Under the pieces are notes generated by a model, which saw only the letters and a program-made list of their open reading frames with translations, was not told where the DNA came from and ran no database searches. A program made the position numbers and the translations under genes. 64,000 bases of DNA from Proteobacteria bacterium SG_bin9 (lineage in GTDB: Bacteria; Pseudomonadota; Alphaproteobacteria; Rhizobiales; Xanthobacteraceae), in assembly GCA_002083525.1 (NCBI GenBank), contig LWDM01000023.1:313693-377692 (forward strand), in the 5' to 3' direction. This document shows, in pieces, positions 35,698 through 44,148 of this stretch (positions within the stretch are counted from its first letter, which is position 1; each line of letters opens with the position of its first letter).

Positions 35698-36276
35698 ATG
35701 AATTGGTGCGAAATGAATTTTCAGAAGTTTGCCGGTGCGGCTGTCATTGCAGCGGCGGCCTGTACGTTGAGTGGTGGCGCTGCACAGGCTGCGGCGCCGA
35801 AGCAGCTTTACAACAGAACCGTCAAGGCAAGCTGGACCGTTAATCTGGTGACGAAAGCGCCAGACGGGCGCGTTCATAACGTTGCGATGAGCGTCAACGG
35901 CATTGTCTACGTCAGCAGCGCCGGCCGGTTGTTCGTTGCGGGTACCCGCAGCGTCGGGCGCGTGGGCTCGGAAACCAAAATGGCAGGGCCGGGCCAGAAC
36001 TATGGTGCAACCAAATCCAACGTGAGCTTCCAAGGCAACCGGATAATCGGCAGCTTCAGTTCGGCGCAGGGCGGTGGTGCGGTCCAGGTGGTGATGACGT
36101 TCGATCCGTCGTACGCGAACTGCAACGTTAACGTCGTTTATGGACGATCGGGCAAGGGCAAGGCATCGTACGAGGGCGTTAACGAGAAGGGCGTCATGTA
36201 CGAAATGCAATCGTACTCGATCGCCAACCAGAGCTGCTCGATCGTCGACGGTAATCCGTTTGCCGCCGGGAGCTGA
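35698..36276 (+). CDS. Secreted protein of unknown function
   Basis: A 192-residue exported protein. The signal peptide contains FAGAAVIAAAACTLSGGAAQ and ends near AQA-AAP. The mature part is rich in beta strands and small residues, with two cysteines near the C-terminus (SYANCNVNVVYG and NQSCSIVDG) that may form a disulfide in the periplasm. Two in-frame ATGs (35698 and 35713) are possible starts. I do not recognise the family. It converges with the serine protease gene. Confidence 0.7.
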   Translation: MNWCEMNFQKFAGAAVIAAAACTLSGGAAQAAAPKQLYNRTVKASWTVNLVTKAPDGRVHNVAMSVNGIVYVSSAGRLFVAGTRSVGRVGSETKMAGPGQNYGATKSNVSFQGNRIIGSFSSAQGGGAVQVVMTFDPSYANCNVNVVYGRSGKGKASYEGVNEKGVMYEMQSYSIANQSCSIVDGNPFAAGS

Positions 36277-36288
36277 CGCGTTCGTCAG

Positions 36289-37044
36289 TTAGGGTCGCGC
36301 GCTCCATGTCTTCAGCGTCTCGACGACCCAGCCGCGATAGAGCGCGAGCGGCGTCGTGCCGGTAAGGCCGCCGCAACCGGCGGCGTTGTTCGGCGCCGTC
36401 GACCAGCTTACCACGCCGACGATGACGGCGCGGCCGTTCTGATCTTCGAACACGGGGCCGCCGGAATCGCCGGTGCATGCGCCGAGACCAGCGCTCTTGT
36501 TGTCCGTTGCCGGATCGACCAGGCGGATCTGTAAGTTACCCGGCTTGCTCGTCGACACGAGCGCTGCGCTGCGCACCGTGCCGCCACTGCGGCCATCGCC
36601 GCGCACCGTCACGCCGATGCCCGAGATTGAATAGCGGTTGCCGGCTGCAATCGGCGTCAGCGGCGTTGCCGTCGGCGCGACCGCGCGCGAACGAGCGAGA
36701 GGTTCGACGGTTTGCAGCAGCGCGACGTCGGCGCTGGCGCGATGCGCCTCGATGCCTTGAGCGTTGAATTGCGGATGCGACGCGACGCGTTTCACGTCGA
36801 CCAGGCGCGGCGGGGTCTCGCCGGGAATGACGATCTTGTAAGTCGCGCCCTGCGGTACGCAATGCGCTGCGGTGAGCACGACATCGGTAGCGATCAGCGC
36901 GCCCGAACAGAAGTTGCCGCGCGAGCCGACGATCGTCACCACGCTCTTGCCGATGCCTTCCTTGTCGGCGGCGGCGCCGCCGACAACTGCAAAAGCGTTA
37001 GCCGGTAGAATTGACAGAAAAAGCGTCAAAAAACCTCGAAGCAT
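36289..37044 (-). CDS. Secreted S1 family serine protease
   Basis: A 251-residue protein with a signal peptide (MLRGFLTLFLSILPANAFA). The chymotrypsin fold triad is complete: His61 in VVLTAAHCV, Asp106 in ASADVALLQ, and Ser194 in CTGDSGGPVFE. The residue six before the serine is Gly, not the Asp of trypsin, so the specificity is not trypsin-like. It should act in the periplasm or outside. It stands next to two other secreted proteins but not in an operon with them. The target is unknown; it could trim surface proteins. Confidence 0.9.
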   Translation of the reverse strand: MLRGFLTLFLSILPANAFAVVGGAAADKEGIGKSVVTIVGSRGNFCSGALIATDVVLTAAHCVPQGATYKIVIPGETPPRLVDVKRVASHPQFNAQGIEAHRASADVALLQTVEPLARSRAVAPTATPLTPIAAGNRYSISGIGVTVRGDGRSGGTVRSAALVSTSKPGNLQIRLVDPATDNKSAGLGACTGDSGGPVFEDQNGRAVIVGVVSWSTAPNNAAGCGGLTGTTPLALYRGWVVETLKTWSARP

Positions 37045-37180
37045 GATCGCACTGTCAATCGCAAATTATACATGCCACATCGGCATCGATTCAGTTTTGA
37101 AACTATTGATTAGCAAGATCGCCGAGCTTTGTACCCTCCAGATTTCAAAACCATGAAGGATTTCCGGCTCTGTTTTCGTA

Positions 37181-38695
37181 ATGCTCCGCCCAGAAGACTC
37201 TGCCGCTCAATACGTGCGCATGTCGACAGACATGCAAGTGTATTCAATTGAGCATCAGTGCGAGGCCATTGCCGTTTACGCGGCTAGGCGCGGGCTTACC
37301 ATCATCAAGAATTACGAAGATGCGGGGCGAAGCGGCGTTACCATTTACAGACGCGCCGCACTGCAAACTCTTCTGGACGATGTCACCACTGGACGAGCGC
37401 AGTACTCGACCATTCTGGTCTATGACGTCAGCCGGTGGGGACGATTTGAAGACACCGATGAGAGCGCTTACTACGAGTACATGTGTAAGAAGGCAGGTGT
37501 TAGCGTCCAATATTGCGCAGAGGAATTTGAGAACGACGGCAGTCTGACCGCAACGATCCTAAAGAATATCAAGCGCGCAATGGCTGGCGAATACAGCCGC
37601 GAGCTTTCAGTCAAGAGTTCGCTGGGGAAGAGGAAGCTGGCCCATCTCGGCTTCAGCGTGGGTGGTGCGGCGGTTTACGGATTGCGTCGTGCTCTCGTCG
37701 ACGAAAACCGTAAGACAACGCTTGAACTGAATACGGGCGAGTGGAAACGGCTTCAATTCGAACGGACGATCCTTGTCCCTGGTCCGGATAGTGAGACCAA
37801 TGCCATTCGGCGAATGTACGACTTGTACGTAAAAGAGCGACTGAAACCGACAGACATTGTCCGGAAGCTCAACGACGAAGGTGTACCGGGCGTGTTCGGA
37901 CGACCGTGGAACTACAATACGGTCAAGAACGCGCTCACCAACGAAAAATACATCGGCAACACCGTCTTCAATCAAACGTCAAAGGGCCCAAAAGGGCGAA
38001 GGCGCTGGAATGCACGGCAGGAATGGCTTCGCTGCGAGGGTGCAATAGAGCCCATCATATCGCCGGATATTTTTGCGGAAGCCCAACGTTTGATGGCAGA
38101 GAGCGTTTGGAAAGCGGATCGGAAATATCTGCTTGATGCCCTAACGGCGCTCTGGTGTTCCACTGGAAAGATTACCGCCCTCTCCGCCGAACGCTCAAGA
38201 TTCGTCCCAACGCGCGACGCCTACATTCGTGAGTTCGGCAGCCTAGGTAACGCGCTTCGCCAAATCGGTTATCGCAGGCGGATAGAGCGCTTCTATAACG
38301 CCGATATTCGTAAGGACATGATTGCCGAGATCACGCGTGAAGTGACCGAACGCGGAGGCTCCGTAGTAAAAACTCCTCGAAGGAAACATCTAACAATTAA
38401 CGACAGCATTACGGTCCATATCTTTATCAGTCACTTACGAAAGAAACTGCCGAACACCTGGTTGTTCGGGTACGTGTCGCCAGTCAAACCGGATGTTATT
38501 CTCGCTGCTCGCATCGAGAAGAACTGTGGACCGATCGTAGATTACCTGATCCTGCCCTACATGTTTCTGCCTCACGGCCAATGGATTACAATGAGTACCG
38601 CAAATCCCATCAGGCTCGAACGCTTTCGCTGTAAGACGCTCGAACCGTTCTATGCTCTCTGCGCCCGCAGCCGTTTGGTACCGCCGGCATGGTAG
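37181..38695 (+). CDS. Serine recombinase (resolvase/invertase family)
   Basis: A 504-residue protein. The N-terminal catalytic domain has YVRMS (Arg13, nucleophile Ser15), VYDVSRWGRFEDTDESAYYE and the MAGEYSRELSVKSSLGKR block of large serine recombinases. A Recombinase domain follows (AIRRMYDLYVKERLKPTDIV; WNYNTVKNALTNEKYIGNTV). The usual zinc-ribbon cysteines are not visible, and the C-terminal about 200 residues are of an unrecognised kind. It should cut and rejoin DNA as a tetramer. Its stop overlaps the next gene. Because no attachment sites or other phage genes are seen, it may be a remnant or a domesticated recombinase. Confidence 0.9.
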   Translation: MLRPEDSAAQYVRMSTDMQVYSIEHQCEAIAVYAARRGLTIIKNYEDAGRSGVTIYRRAALQTLLDDVTTGRAQYSTILVYDVSRWGRFEDTDESAYYEYMCKKAGVSVQYCAEEFENDGSLTATILKNIKRAMAGEYSRELSVKSSLGKRKLAHLGFSVGGAAVYGLRRALVDENRKTTLELNTGEWKRLQFERTILVPGPDSETNAIRRMYDLYVKERLKPTDIVRKLNDEGVPGVFGRPWNYNTVKNALTNEKYIGNTVFNQTSKGPKGRRRWNARQEWLRCEGAIEPIISPDIFAEAQRLMAESVWKADRKYLLDALTALWCSTGKITALSAERSRFVPTRDAYIREFGSLGNALRQIGYRRRIERFYNADIRKDMIAEITREVTERGGSVVKTPRRKHLTINDSITVHIFISHLRKKLPNTWLFGYVSPVKPDVILAARIEKNCGPIVDYLILPYMFLPHGQWITMSTANPIRLERFRCKTLEPFYALCARSRLVPPAW

Positions 38696-39117
38696 ACACC
38701 CGCGCGTTGCGTCAAGCCGAGGCTAGACGGCGAGTCGTTTTGAGTCAGCTTGGCGCGGACCAGAGAGAGGCAGCTAAGCATCTGCGCGTCAGTCGAGCGC
38801 TCGATACCATGCGCAACGTGCTTGCAGATGAAACTTTCGCTAAGCTCGCGAGTGCCCACGGCATAGATACAATTCCAAATTTTCTGATCGGGCCGTCTGC
38901 CCCTCGCCCGGTGCACGAAACTCCCTTGGATCTCTCATTGAATTTTCTCGTGGCGTGGCGCTTTTTCTCACCATTTCTCTACGAACCGATGCTAGCTCAT
39001 CTGCTAGACAAGCGATGGCCTGGCTTTGGCCTTGAGCTTCGCGATATTTTCATTTCGATCGTAGCGGATGGTCCCTTTCCGTACGATCTTCGGGGTAGAC
39101 CAAGACAGAACGGATAA
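38689..39117 (+). CDS. Unknown protein coupled to the recombinase
   Basis: A 142-residue protein. Its ATG lies 7 bp before the end of the recombinase gene, so the two are translated together. The N-terminal half is charged and helical (ALRQAEARRRVVLSQLGADQ, REAAKHLRVSRALDTMRNVL), the second half hydrophobic (LNFLVAWRFFSPFLYEPMLA). No known domain is recognised. It may help the recombinase or regulate it; only the overlap supports this. Confidence 0.7.
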   Translation: MVDTRALRQAEARRRVVLSQLGADQREAAKHLRVSRALDTMRNVLADETFAKLASAHGIDTIPNFLIGPSAPRPVHETPLDLSLNFLVAWRFFSPFLYEPMLAHLLDKRWPGFGLELRDIFISIVADGPFPYDLRGRPRQNG

Positions 39118-39121
39118 GCCG

Positions 39122-39173
39122 AGAATGCATGATGTTCCTTAGGCAAGCCTTTGGAATTAACGAAATGCATTCT
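39122..39173. repeat. Nested inverted repeat between recombinase partner and luxR
   Basis: Outer arms AGAATGCAT (39122-39130) and ATGCATTCT (39165-39173) are exact reverse complements. Inside them lies a second dyad, TTCCTTAGGC / GCCTTTGGAA (39135-39144 and 39147-39156), with T-T mismatches in the middle of the arms. It could be a bidirectional terminator between convergent genes or a protein-binding or recombination site. Confidence 0.65.
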
Positions 39174-39203
39174 TGAGCGTCACTTTTTCTTTCTTGATCG
39201 ACA

Positions 39204-39977
39204 TCACAGATCAATGATGCCCAACGCGATGCACTTGGCGACTCCATGAGTCTTATTGAGCGCACCTAACTTTGCTAGTGCCTGATTGATGTAACTATCG
39301 ACCGTTTCTGAGGAGAGATGGAGGATTTCTGCGGTGTCTTGGACGGTCTTACCCTGGGCCGCCCAACTCATCGCCTCGCGCTCACGCGGGGTGAGCCGAA
39401 TCTCCGCTACTGCAGCGTCGTAGCGAAAGAGTGCCTTCGAACTTCTTTCGGTTGCACGGACGATATCGATAGCGCGTTGCACCCAATAGATCATGATGAG
39501 ATGAAGCTCTTGATTATGCCGCGACAAGAGCTTCCGAAACCACACTGGTTTGTCTTCCCAGAAGAATACAGTCGAGCTCGAATGCATCGCTCCTAGTCGA
39601 TCTCGGTAGTGAAACGGTATAACCAGCCCTTCGGTGAACCCGAACTCCCTCGCGGCCTCCATCATTTTCACTTCGGGCGGACGCTTCCGGCCTCTGAGCT
39701 GTGGAAGCTTAAGCTCGCTCCAACTGAACGGAGTGTTGGTGCGCCTTACCCGCGCAATCGCCGGATCTACGTGCACAAAATCATTCTGAAGGTATGCGCG
39801 CTCCCAAGCTGGTCGGTGTGTGCCAGTGTAGTATGGGACGTCGAGATGCGGTTGACCCGCGTCAATGAATGTAAACGACGAAAATCCATAACCTTGGGCA
39901 ATTCGATCAAGAGTCACTTTCAGCTCAGCCATTGAATTGCAGGCTTCGATAGCCGCTATCGCTTGCTCCACAGTCAT
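39204..39977 (-). CDS. LuxR family acyl-homoserine-lactone-responsive regulator
   Basis: A 257-residue LuxR-type regulator. The N-terminal autoinducer domain (about residues 15-170) has YGFSSFTFIDAG, and the conserved WERAYLQNDFVHVDPAIARV and PFSWSEL residues that contact the signal. The C-terminal GerE helix-turn-helix is LTPREREAMSWAAQGKTVQD, then TAEILHLSSETVDSYI. It is divergent from the luxI-type gene with 82 bp between starts, the standard arrangement of a quorum-sensing pair. It should bind a lux-box-like site in that gap. Confidence 0.93.
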   Translation of the reverse strand: MTVEQAIAAIEACNSMAELKVTLDRIAQGYGFSSFTFIDAGQPHLDVPYYTGTHRPAWERAYLQNDFVHVDPAIARVRRTNTPFSWSELKLPQLRGRKRPPEVKMMEAAREFGFTEGLVIPFHYRDRLGAMHSSSTVFFWEDKPVWFRKLLSRHNQELHLIMIYWVQRAIDIVRATERSSKALFRYDAAVAEIRLTPREREAMSWAAQGKTVQDTAEILHLSSETVDSYINQALAKLGALNKTHGVAKCIALGIIDL

Positions 39978-39985
39978 TTTCGAAA

Positions 39986-40005
39986 ACCCCCCTTTTTCGG
40001 GGGGT
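39986..40005. promoter_or_regulatory. 20-bp dyad, candidate lux box
   Basis: ACCCCCC (39986-39992) and GGGGGGT (39999-40005) with a 6-base centre TTTTTC form a 20-bp inverted repeat, the length of a typical LuxR-family binding site. It lies 54 bp upstream of the luxI-type start and 8 bp from the luxR start, so it could activate luxI and repress or autoregulate luxR. Confidence 0.6.
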
Positions 40006-40059
40006 GCTCAGAAACTGATTTTGCTCCCTCATCACGACGCAATACTGAGGGAAAGAAGT

Positions 40060-40719
40060 ATGAGCATCCCCCCGCATGAGTACCGGGCGATCATCACCAC
40101 TGAAGTCGCCCATCCAAAGGAGGTTGCCGACTTCTTCCGCTTCCGGAAATGGCTATTTATTGACAGGTGCGGCTGGCGGTTGCCGTTCACCGCTGCTGGC
40201 GAACGTGACCAGTTTGACGGGGCCGATACCGAGTATTGCCTGCTCTATGACCGCGACCGCCTGATCGGTGGGTTTAGAGCCATCCGAACCGATTTTCCCT
40301 ACTTGGCGGAAGGCGTGTTTCCCGAACTTGCTACCGTTCGGCCGTTTCCTCGTACGCCATTAGCGTGGGAAATCAGCCGGTTTGGCGTCCTTTCCGGCAA
40401 CAATGACCGGACAGCGGCCAAATTGAACTATGCGCTGATGTTCAAGTTCGCCGCGCTTAAGCGTGCCACCTGCTTGGTAGCAATCGCAGACCTGACGTAC
40501 GAGCGCTTCCTCGCAATGCTTGGCGTCCAAACGTCTCGTTATGGCCCACCCCAGGAGATCGGCCGCAATGCCTTCGGCGAGCCGCTGATGGCTGTTGCCG
40601 GCGAAATCAGCCTCCACGCACAAGATCCCGCGAGAATGTCGTACTTCGCGGACATCGCAAATAACCTGGAGATCACCGATGCCACACATGTTCTCGGACG
40701 TCCGCTCGTTTCGGCATGA
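40060..40719 (+). CDS. Acyl-homoserine-lactone synthase (LuxI family)
   Basis: A 219-residue enzyme. The LuxI landmarks are in order: FFRFRKWLFIDRCGWRLP (conserved Arg, Phe, Trp), DQFDGADTEYCLLYD (two Asp), LIGGFRAIRTDFPYL (Arg), and PLAWEISRFGV (Glu and Arg). It makes a homoserine-lactone signal from S-adenosylmethionine and an acyl donor. In this order of bacteria, relatives use acyl-ACP, branched acyl-CoA or aryl-CoA, and the sequence does not decide which. The start at 40060 has AGAAG upstream; the longer frame overlaps luxR. Its last 41 bp overlap the start of a P450 gene. Confidence 0.93.
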   Translation: MSIPPHEYRAIITTEVAHPKEVADFFRFRKWLFIDRCGWRLPFTAAGERDQFDGADTEYCLLYDRDRLIGGFRAIRTDFPYLAEGVFPELATVRPFPRTPLAWEISRFGVLSGNNDRTAAKLNYALMFKFAALKRATCLVAIADLTYERFLAMLGVQTSRYGPPQEIGRNAFGEPLMAVAGEISLHAQDPARMSYFADIANNLEITDATHVLGRPLVSA

Positions 40720-41965
40720 TCCGCTGAGTTTCCTGCTGGCACGCGGCAACTCCAACCCGATGGGATTACAGCGCCTGCATCTGGGGCCCGCCCCGGTGTT
40801 CCTTGTAACGGACCCGGCTCTAATCCGACCGATCTTGAAAGCGCCAGAAGATGAGATTGGGAAAGGCCGCCTTATCAAGAAGCTCACACCAGTTTTCGGC
40901 CAAAGCTCGCTGATGCTTCACGGCGACGAGCACAAACGTCGACGAGCGGTCCTCCACAAGCACATGGCGCGGGGTAACGTCGAACGCTATTTGCCGCAAA
41001 TGTGCGCTGAAATCCGTGCTGTCGGCGCAAGGCTGGCGAAGCTTGGGACCTTCGATCCGCACGACTTCACAGCCGCCCTTGCGCTACGCACGATCTGTAT
41101 CGCTGTGTTCGGACGTCAGGTGATTTCCCACGGCGACGAAGAGGCACTTGTCCAAGCCGTCGGAATGATCGAGGACGACCTCGCTGACGACATGTTTCGA
41201 GTGATGCCGATTGGCCCTTGGGGGTGGCTGCGCCGGAAGCGACGTCGTGGGTTTGCCAAACTTGCAATGTCCACCGTCGTCGAGCGGCTTCGGAGCGGCG
41301 CCAATCAGACAAGCGCACTGAAAGACCTGGAGGATCTCGGATTATCGAACCAAGAGCTTCACGACGAAATCTTAACTTTGCTGCTCGCCGGGCACCACAC
41401 CACCGGAACCACGGCGGCTTGGGTGCTCTACCACATGGCTGCGGACCGCGACTTGATGGACGCGATCGCGGACGAAGCAGAGTCATGTACCGGTTCTCAT
41501 GGTGAGCTGCGCGTCGACGATGTCCGGAAAGCGGAACGCAGTCTCGCGCTCGTCAAAGAAGTTTGCCGACTTTACCCGGGTGCGTGGTGGTTCTCGCGCG
41601 AAGTCTTGAAGACGACAACCGTCGGAAACCAGACCGTGAAGGCGGGAACATCACTCCTCATCTGCCCTTGGCAGTTGCAACGCGATCCCCGCCTTTGGGA
41701 TGCTCCAAACGAATTCTCTCTGAACAGAAAATACACGAGCGACGCCTACATTCCATTTGGCGCCGGTCCGCGTACATGCGCAGGCATGGGTGTTGCAATG
41801 CTCGAGTTACAGCTTCTGGCACTGGAAATTGCCGCATCGTACCGCTTTGCGGGCGTAACACCCAATCCGGCGCCTTGGCCTAAAGCATCTGTGACGCTCA
41901 TTCCGCCGCCTATGTCGATTTCGATTTCGCTAAGGCAAACCAGTCGAACACTGTCTGTCGCTTAA
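40679..41965 (+). CDS. Cytochrome P450
   Basis: A 428-residue bacterial P450. The heme-binding loop is FGAGPRTCAG with the axial Cys367, the K-helix ExxR is EVCR, and the I-helix has LLLAGHHTTGTTAAW (residues 234-248), in which a His stands where an acidic residue usually precedes Thr. There is no membrane anchor, so it is soluble and needs an external ferredoxin. The ATG at 40679 has GGAG six bases before it and lies inside luxI, so both are made from one mRNA under the luxI promoter. It may oxidise the homoserine-lactone signal or a quorum-controlled metabolite. This is inferred from position. Confidence 0.93.
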   Translation: MPHMFSDVRSFRHDPLSFLLARGNSNPMGLQRLHLGPAPVFLVTDPALIRPILKAPEDEIGKGRLIKKLTPVFGQSSLMLHGDEHKRRRAVLHKHMARGNVERYLPQMCAEIRAVGARLAKLGTFDPHDFTAALALRTICIAVFGRQVISHGDEEALVQAVGMIEDDLADDMFRVMPIGPWGWLRRKRRRGFAKLAMSTVVERLRSGANQTSALKDLEDLGLSNQELHDEILTLLLAGHHTTGTTAAWVLYHMAADRDLMDAIADEAESCTGSHGELRVDDVRKAERSLALVKEVCRLYPGAWWFSREVLKTTTVGNQTVKAGTSLLICPWQLQRDPRLWDAPNEFSLNRKYTSDAYIPFGAGPRTCAGMGVAMLELQLLALEIAASYRFAGVTPNPAPWPKASVTLIPPPMSISISLRQTSRTLSVA

Positions 41966-42105
41966 CCGACAGAAATGCAGGCTTCTTCCTCGCGTCGTCG
42001 CCATCGAAGGCCCAGATCAAGGAAAGCACATTCAAAGGGCAACAGCGCCCCCGTCTGCCTTCTGCGAGAAGGTGGCCGGCCATTTGCCGGGAGATGAGGT
42101 CACTC

Positions 42106-42303
42106 ATGTCGCGCAAGAAAGAGCTGGCAGCACTCGAGACGGAAATCTCTCAAGCTCAGATCCGAGCAAATGAACTTGGGTTATCTTTTCTCGCATACCT
42201 GCTGACAATGGCACACATTGAGCTCACCGAAGCCAGCGAGCGCGTCATGGCTAACGAGAGTAATTCTCGGGAGATGAATCAGATAAGAACTACGGCGCCA
42301 TGA
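42106..42303 (+). CDS. Small protein of unknown function downstream of the P450
   Basis: A 65-residue protein (MSRKKELAALETEISQAQIR opening) with a heptad-like N-terminal helix and a second helix (LAYLLTMAHIELTEASERVM). An ATG 12 bases upstream is in frame. It lies 140 bp after the P450 gene on the same strand and may be part of the quorum-sensing transcript. It has the look of a helical-hairpin adapter; no family is recognised. Confidence 0.6.
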   Translation: MSRKKELAALETEISQAQIRANELGLSFLAYLLTMAHIELTEASERVMANESNSREMNQIRTTAP

Positions 42304-42618
42304 GCACAGCCGCCCTTAACACTCAACTTCGCTCCGACACCCCTGACGTTCAAACAATAAGCCGCTTGGCGTGCACGGCTTGGTTCAAGTGTTTAGGCTT
42401 AGTAGAATAGCGGCATGCTTGGGACATTCCACTTAATACTAACCGACGCTCTCCCGCGGGTGCGCGCTCTAGATTCGTGCGCTGCAAAAGCCCGCGTGAA
42501 AGATGCTGTTGATGCCGTATCGGTGCCTGCTTCGCTTGACTCGACAACGCCGACGGCCGGCGACCACATTAAATCTAGGAACCATTCGTAGAAGCTCTTC
42601 ATCGTCAATGATCTTGAG
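42304..42618. other. Intergenic region, no gene seen
   Basis: About 315 bp between a small plus-strand gene and the end of the photolyase gene. A 69-codon minus-strand frame (42399-42608) has no ribosome-binding site and low-complexity sequence and was not called. This gap is a likely edge between the quorum-sensing segment and the light-defence island. Confidence 0.45.
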
Positions 42619-44148
42619 TTAGATGGCTCTCGCCTTCAGATTGTTGGCGCGGTGTCGAATGGCGCGCATCTCGTCGGCTGACTTGCGATCAAGATTTCGG
42701 TATTGCGGCTGCATTCTCGGGTTGCGCGAGAAGCGGGTTCGATGTCGATCGAGGAAATCCCAGTAAAGCGTGGTGAATGGACAAGCATCGTCACCGATAG
42801 CCTGCGTCGGCTTGTAGCGGCACTTGCCGCAATGGTTGCTCATCCGATTGATGTAACTGCCGGAGGCAACGTACGGCTTGGTACCAATCACGCCGCCGTC
42901 GCCGTGTTGGCTCATCCCAAGCGTGTTTGGTAACGATACCCAATCGATCGCATCAAGGAACATCGACATGTGCCAGCGATGAACGTCGTAGGGACGAACG
43001 CCTAGCAGCAGCGCATACAGTCCCAAAACCATCAAACGTTCGATGTGATGAGCATAGGCATGGGCGATGGTGTGGCTGATCGCCTCAGCAAGGCAGCGCA
43101 TATCGGTCGCGCCCGTCCAATAGAAACGTGGCATCGAAAGGTCTGCTTCAAGCGCGTTCTCGTCGGCATAGGTCGGCATCTTCGCCCAATAGATGCCGCG
43201 GACGAACTCGCGCCAGCCCAAGATCTGGCGGACAAATCCCTCCAGGCTGTTGAGCGGAACATCGGAGCTGGCATCAAGCGAGGCGTCGAGCACCTCCTTG
43301 GCATTCAGCAGATGGAGGTTGAGGGCGCCGGAGAGATGTGAGTGGAACAGCAGATACTCGCCTTCAACGATCGCATCTTGGTACTTGCCGAAGCTGGGCA
43401 ACCGCTCGCCGATAAAGTCGCGCAGGGTTCGTAGCGCTTGGTCACGCGTGACAGGCAAATCAAAGCTTGCGAGCGTCCCAGGGCTACCCTGAAAATGCCG
43501 GAGGACGTCGGCGATGGCTTTGCGGGTGACGTCGTCGGGTGCAAAGCTTCTCCTCTTTGGGATAGCAGGGCTATTACGCGAATAGGACGAGCGATTGTCG
43601 CGATCAAAATTCCATTGTTTGCCAACCGGTTGACCTCGACGGTCCATCAGGTAACCCGTCTGGCGCCGCATGTGGCGGTAGAACGTCTCCATGATGGGTC
43701 GCGGATGCTCTTCCAGAAACGCAGAGAATGCTTTGGTCGAACATAAAAACGAGGTGTCGGGAACGATCGTCACCCCCTGCCCTTCGAGCGCGCGTTTGAC
43801 CCGCCAATCTCCAGGCTCTGTGACCAAAACTGTCTTGGGCTGGAGCTGATTGATGCTGCGTCGAACCTCCGCTGCGATCGATTGACGGTTGTCCGGGTCG
43901 CCGATCTCTGAATAATGAACGGTGCGGCCTTTGCGAGTTTGTTCGTCGCGGAAGTGGCGCATGGCCGCAAAGAAGAAGGCGATCCGCAGCTTATGCTGGG
44001 GGATGTAGGTCGCTTCTTCCTTAACCTCCATCTGCACAATGACGTCTTGGTCGCTGTCGAACTGATCAAAAGTCGCCAGCTCGTCATTGAGTTGGTCGCC
44101 GAGCACGACCACCATTGTCCGGATCGGTTTGAGCGCGCGAAGAGCCAT
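42619..44148 (-). CDS. FeS-type cryptochrome/photolyase (prokaryotic (6-4) photolyase family)
   Basis: A 509-residue flavoprotein. It starts MALRALKPIRTMVVVLGDQL, the opening of the FeS-BCP class. Four cysteines, C352, C440, C443 and C456, have the spacing of the [4Fe-4S] ligands of Agrobacterium PhrB (350, 438, 441, 454), in NHCGKCRYKP and DDACPFTT. These enzymes repair UV (6-4) photoproducts with FAD and light and carry a ribityllumazine antenna. The start codon overlaps the stop of an ECF sigma factor gene. The operon begins at a TGATCC-type promoter. It is likely part of the singlet-oxygen and light response. Confidence 0.93.
   Translation of the reverse strand: MALRALKPIRTMVVVLGDQLNDELATFDQFDSDQDVIVQMEVKEEATYIPQHKLRIAFFFAAMRHFRDEQTRKGRTVHYSEIGDPDNRQSIAAEVRRSINQLQPKTVLVTEPGDWRVKRALEGQGVTIVPDTSFLCSTKAFSAFLEEHPRPIMETFYRHMRRQTGYLMDRRGQPVGKQWNFDRDNRSSYSRNSPAIPKRRSFAPDDVTRKAIADVLRHFQGSPGTLASFDLPVTRDQALRTLRDFIGERLPSFGKYQDAIVEGEYLLFHSHLSGALNLHLLNAKEVLDASLDASSDVPLNSLEGFVRQILGWREFVRGIYWAKMPTYADENALEADLSMPRFYWTGATDMRCLAEAISHTIAHAYAHHIERLMVLGLYALLLGVRPYDVHRWHMSMFLDAIDWVSLPNTLGMSQHGDGGVIGTKPYVASGSYINRMSNHCGKCRYKPTQAIGDDACPFTTLYWDFLDRHRTRFSRNPRMQPQYRNLDRKSADEMRAIRHRANNLKARAI

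Noticed and set aside
42399..42608. 69-codon minus-strand frame after the photolyase gene
   Set aside because: No ribosome-binding site and Ser/Ala/Arg-rich sequence without any recognisable domain.
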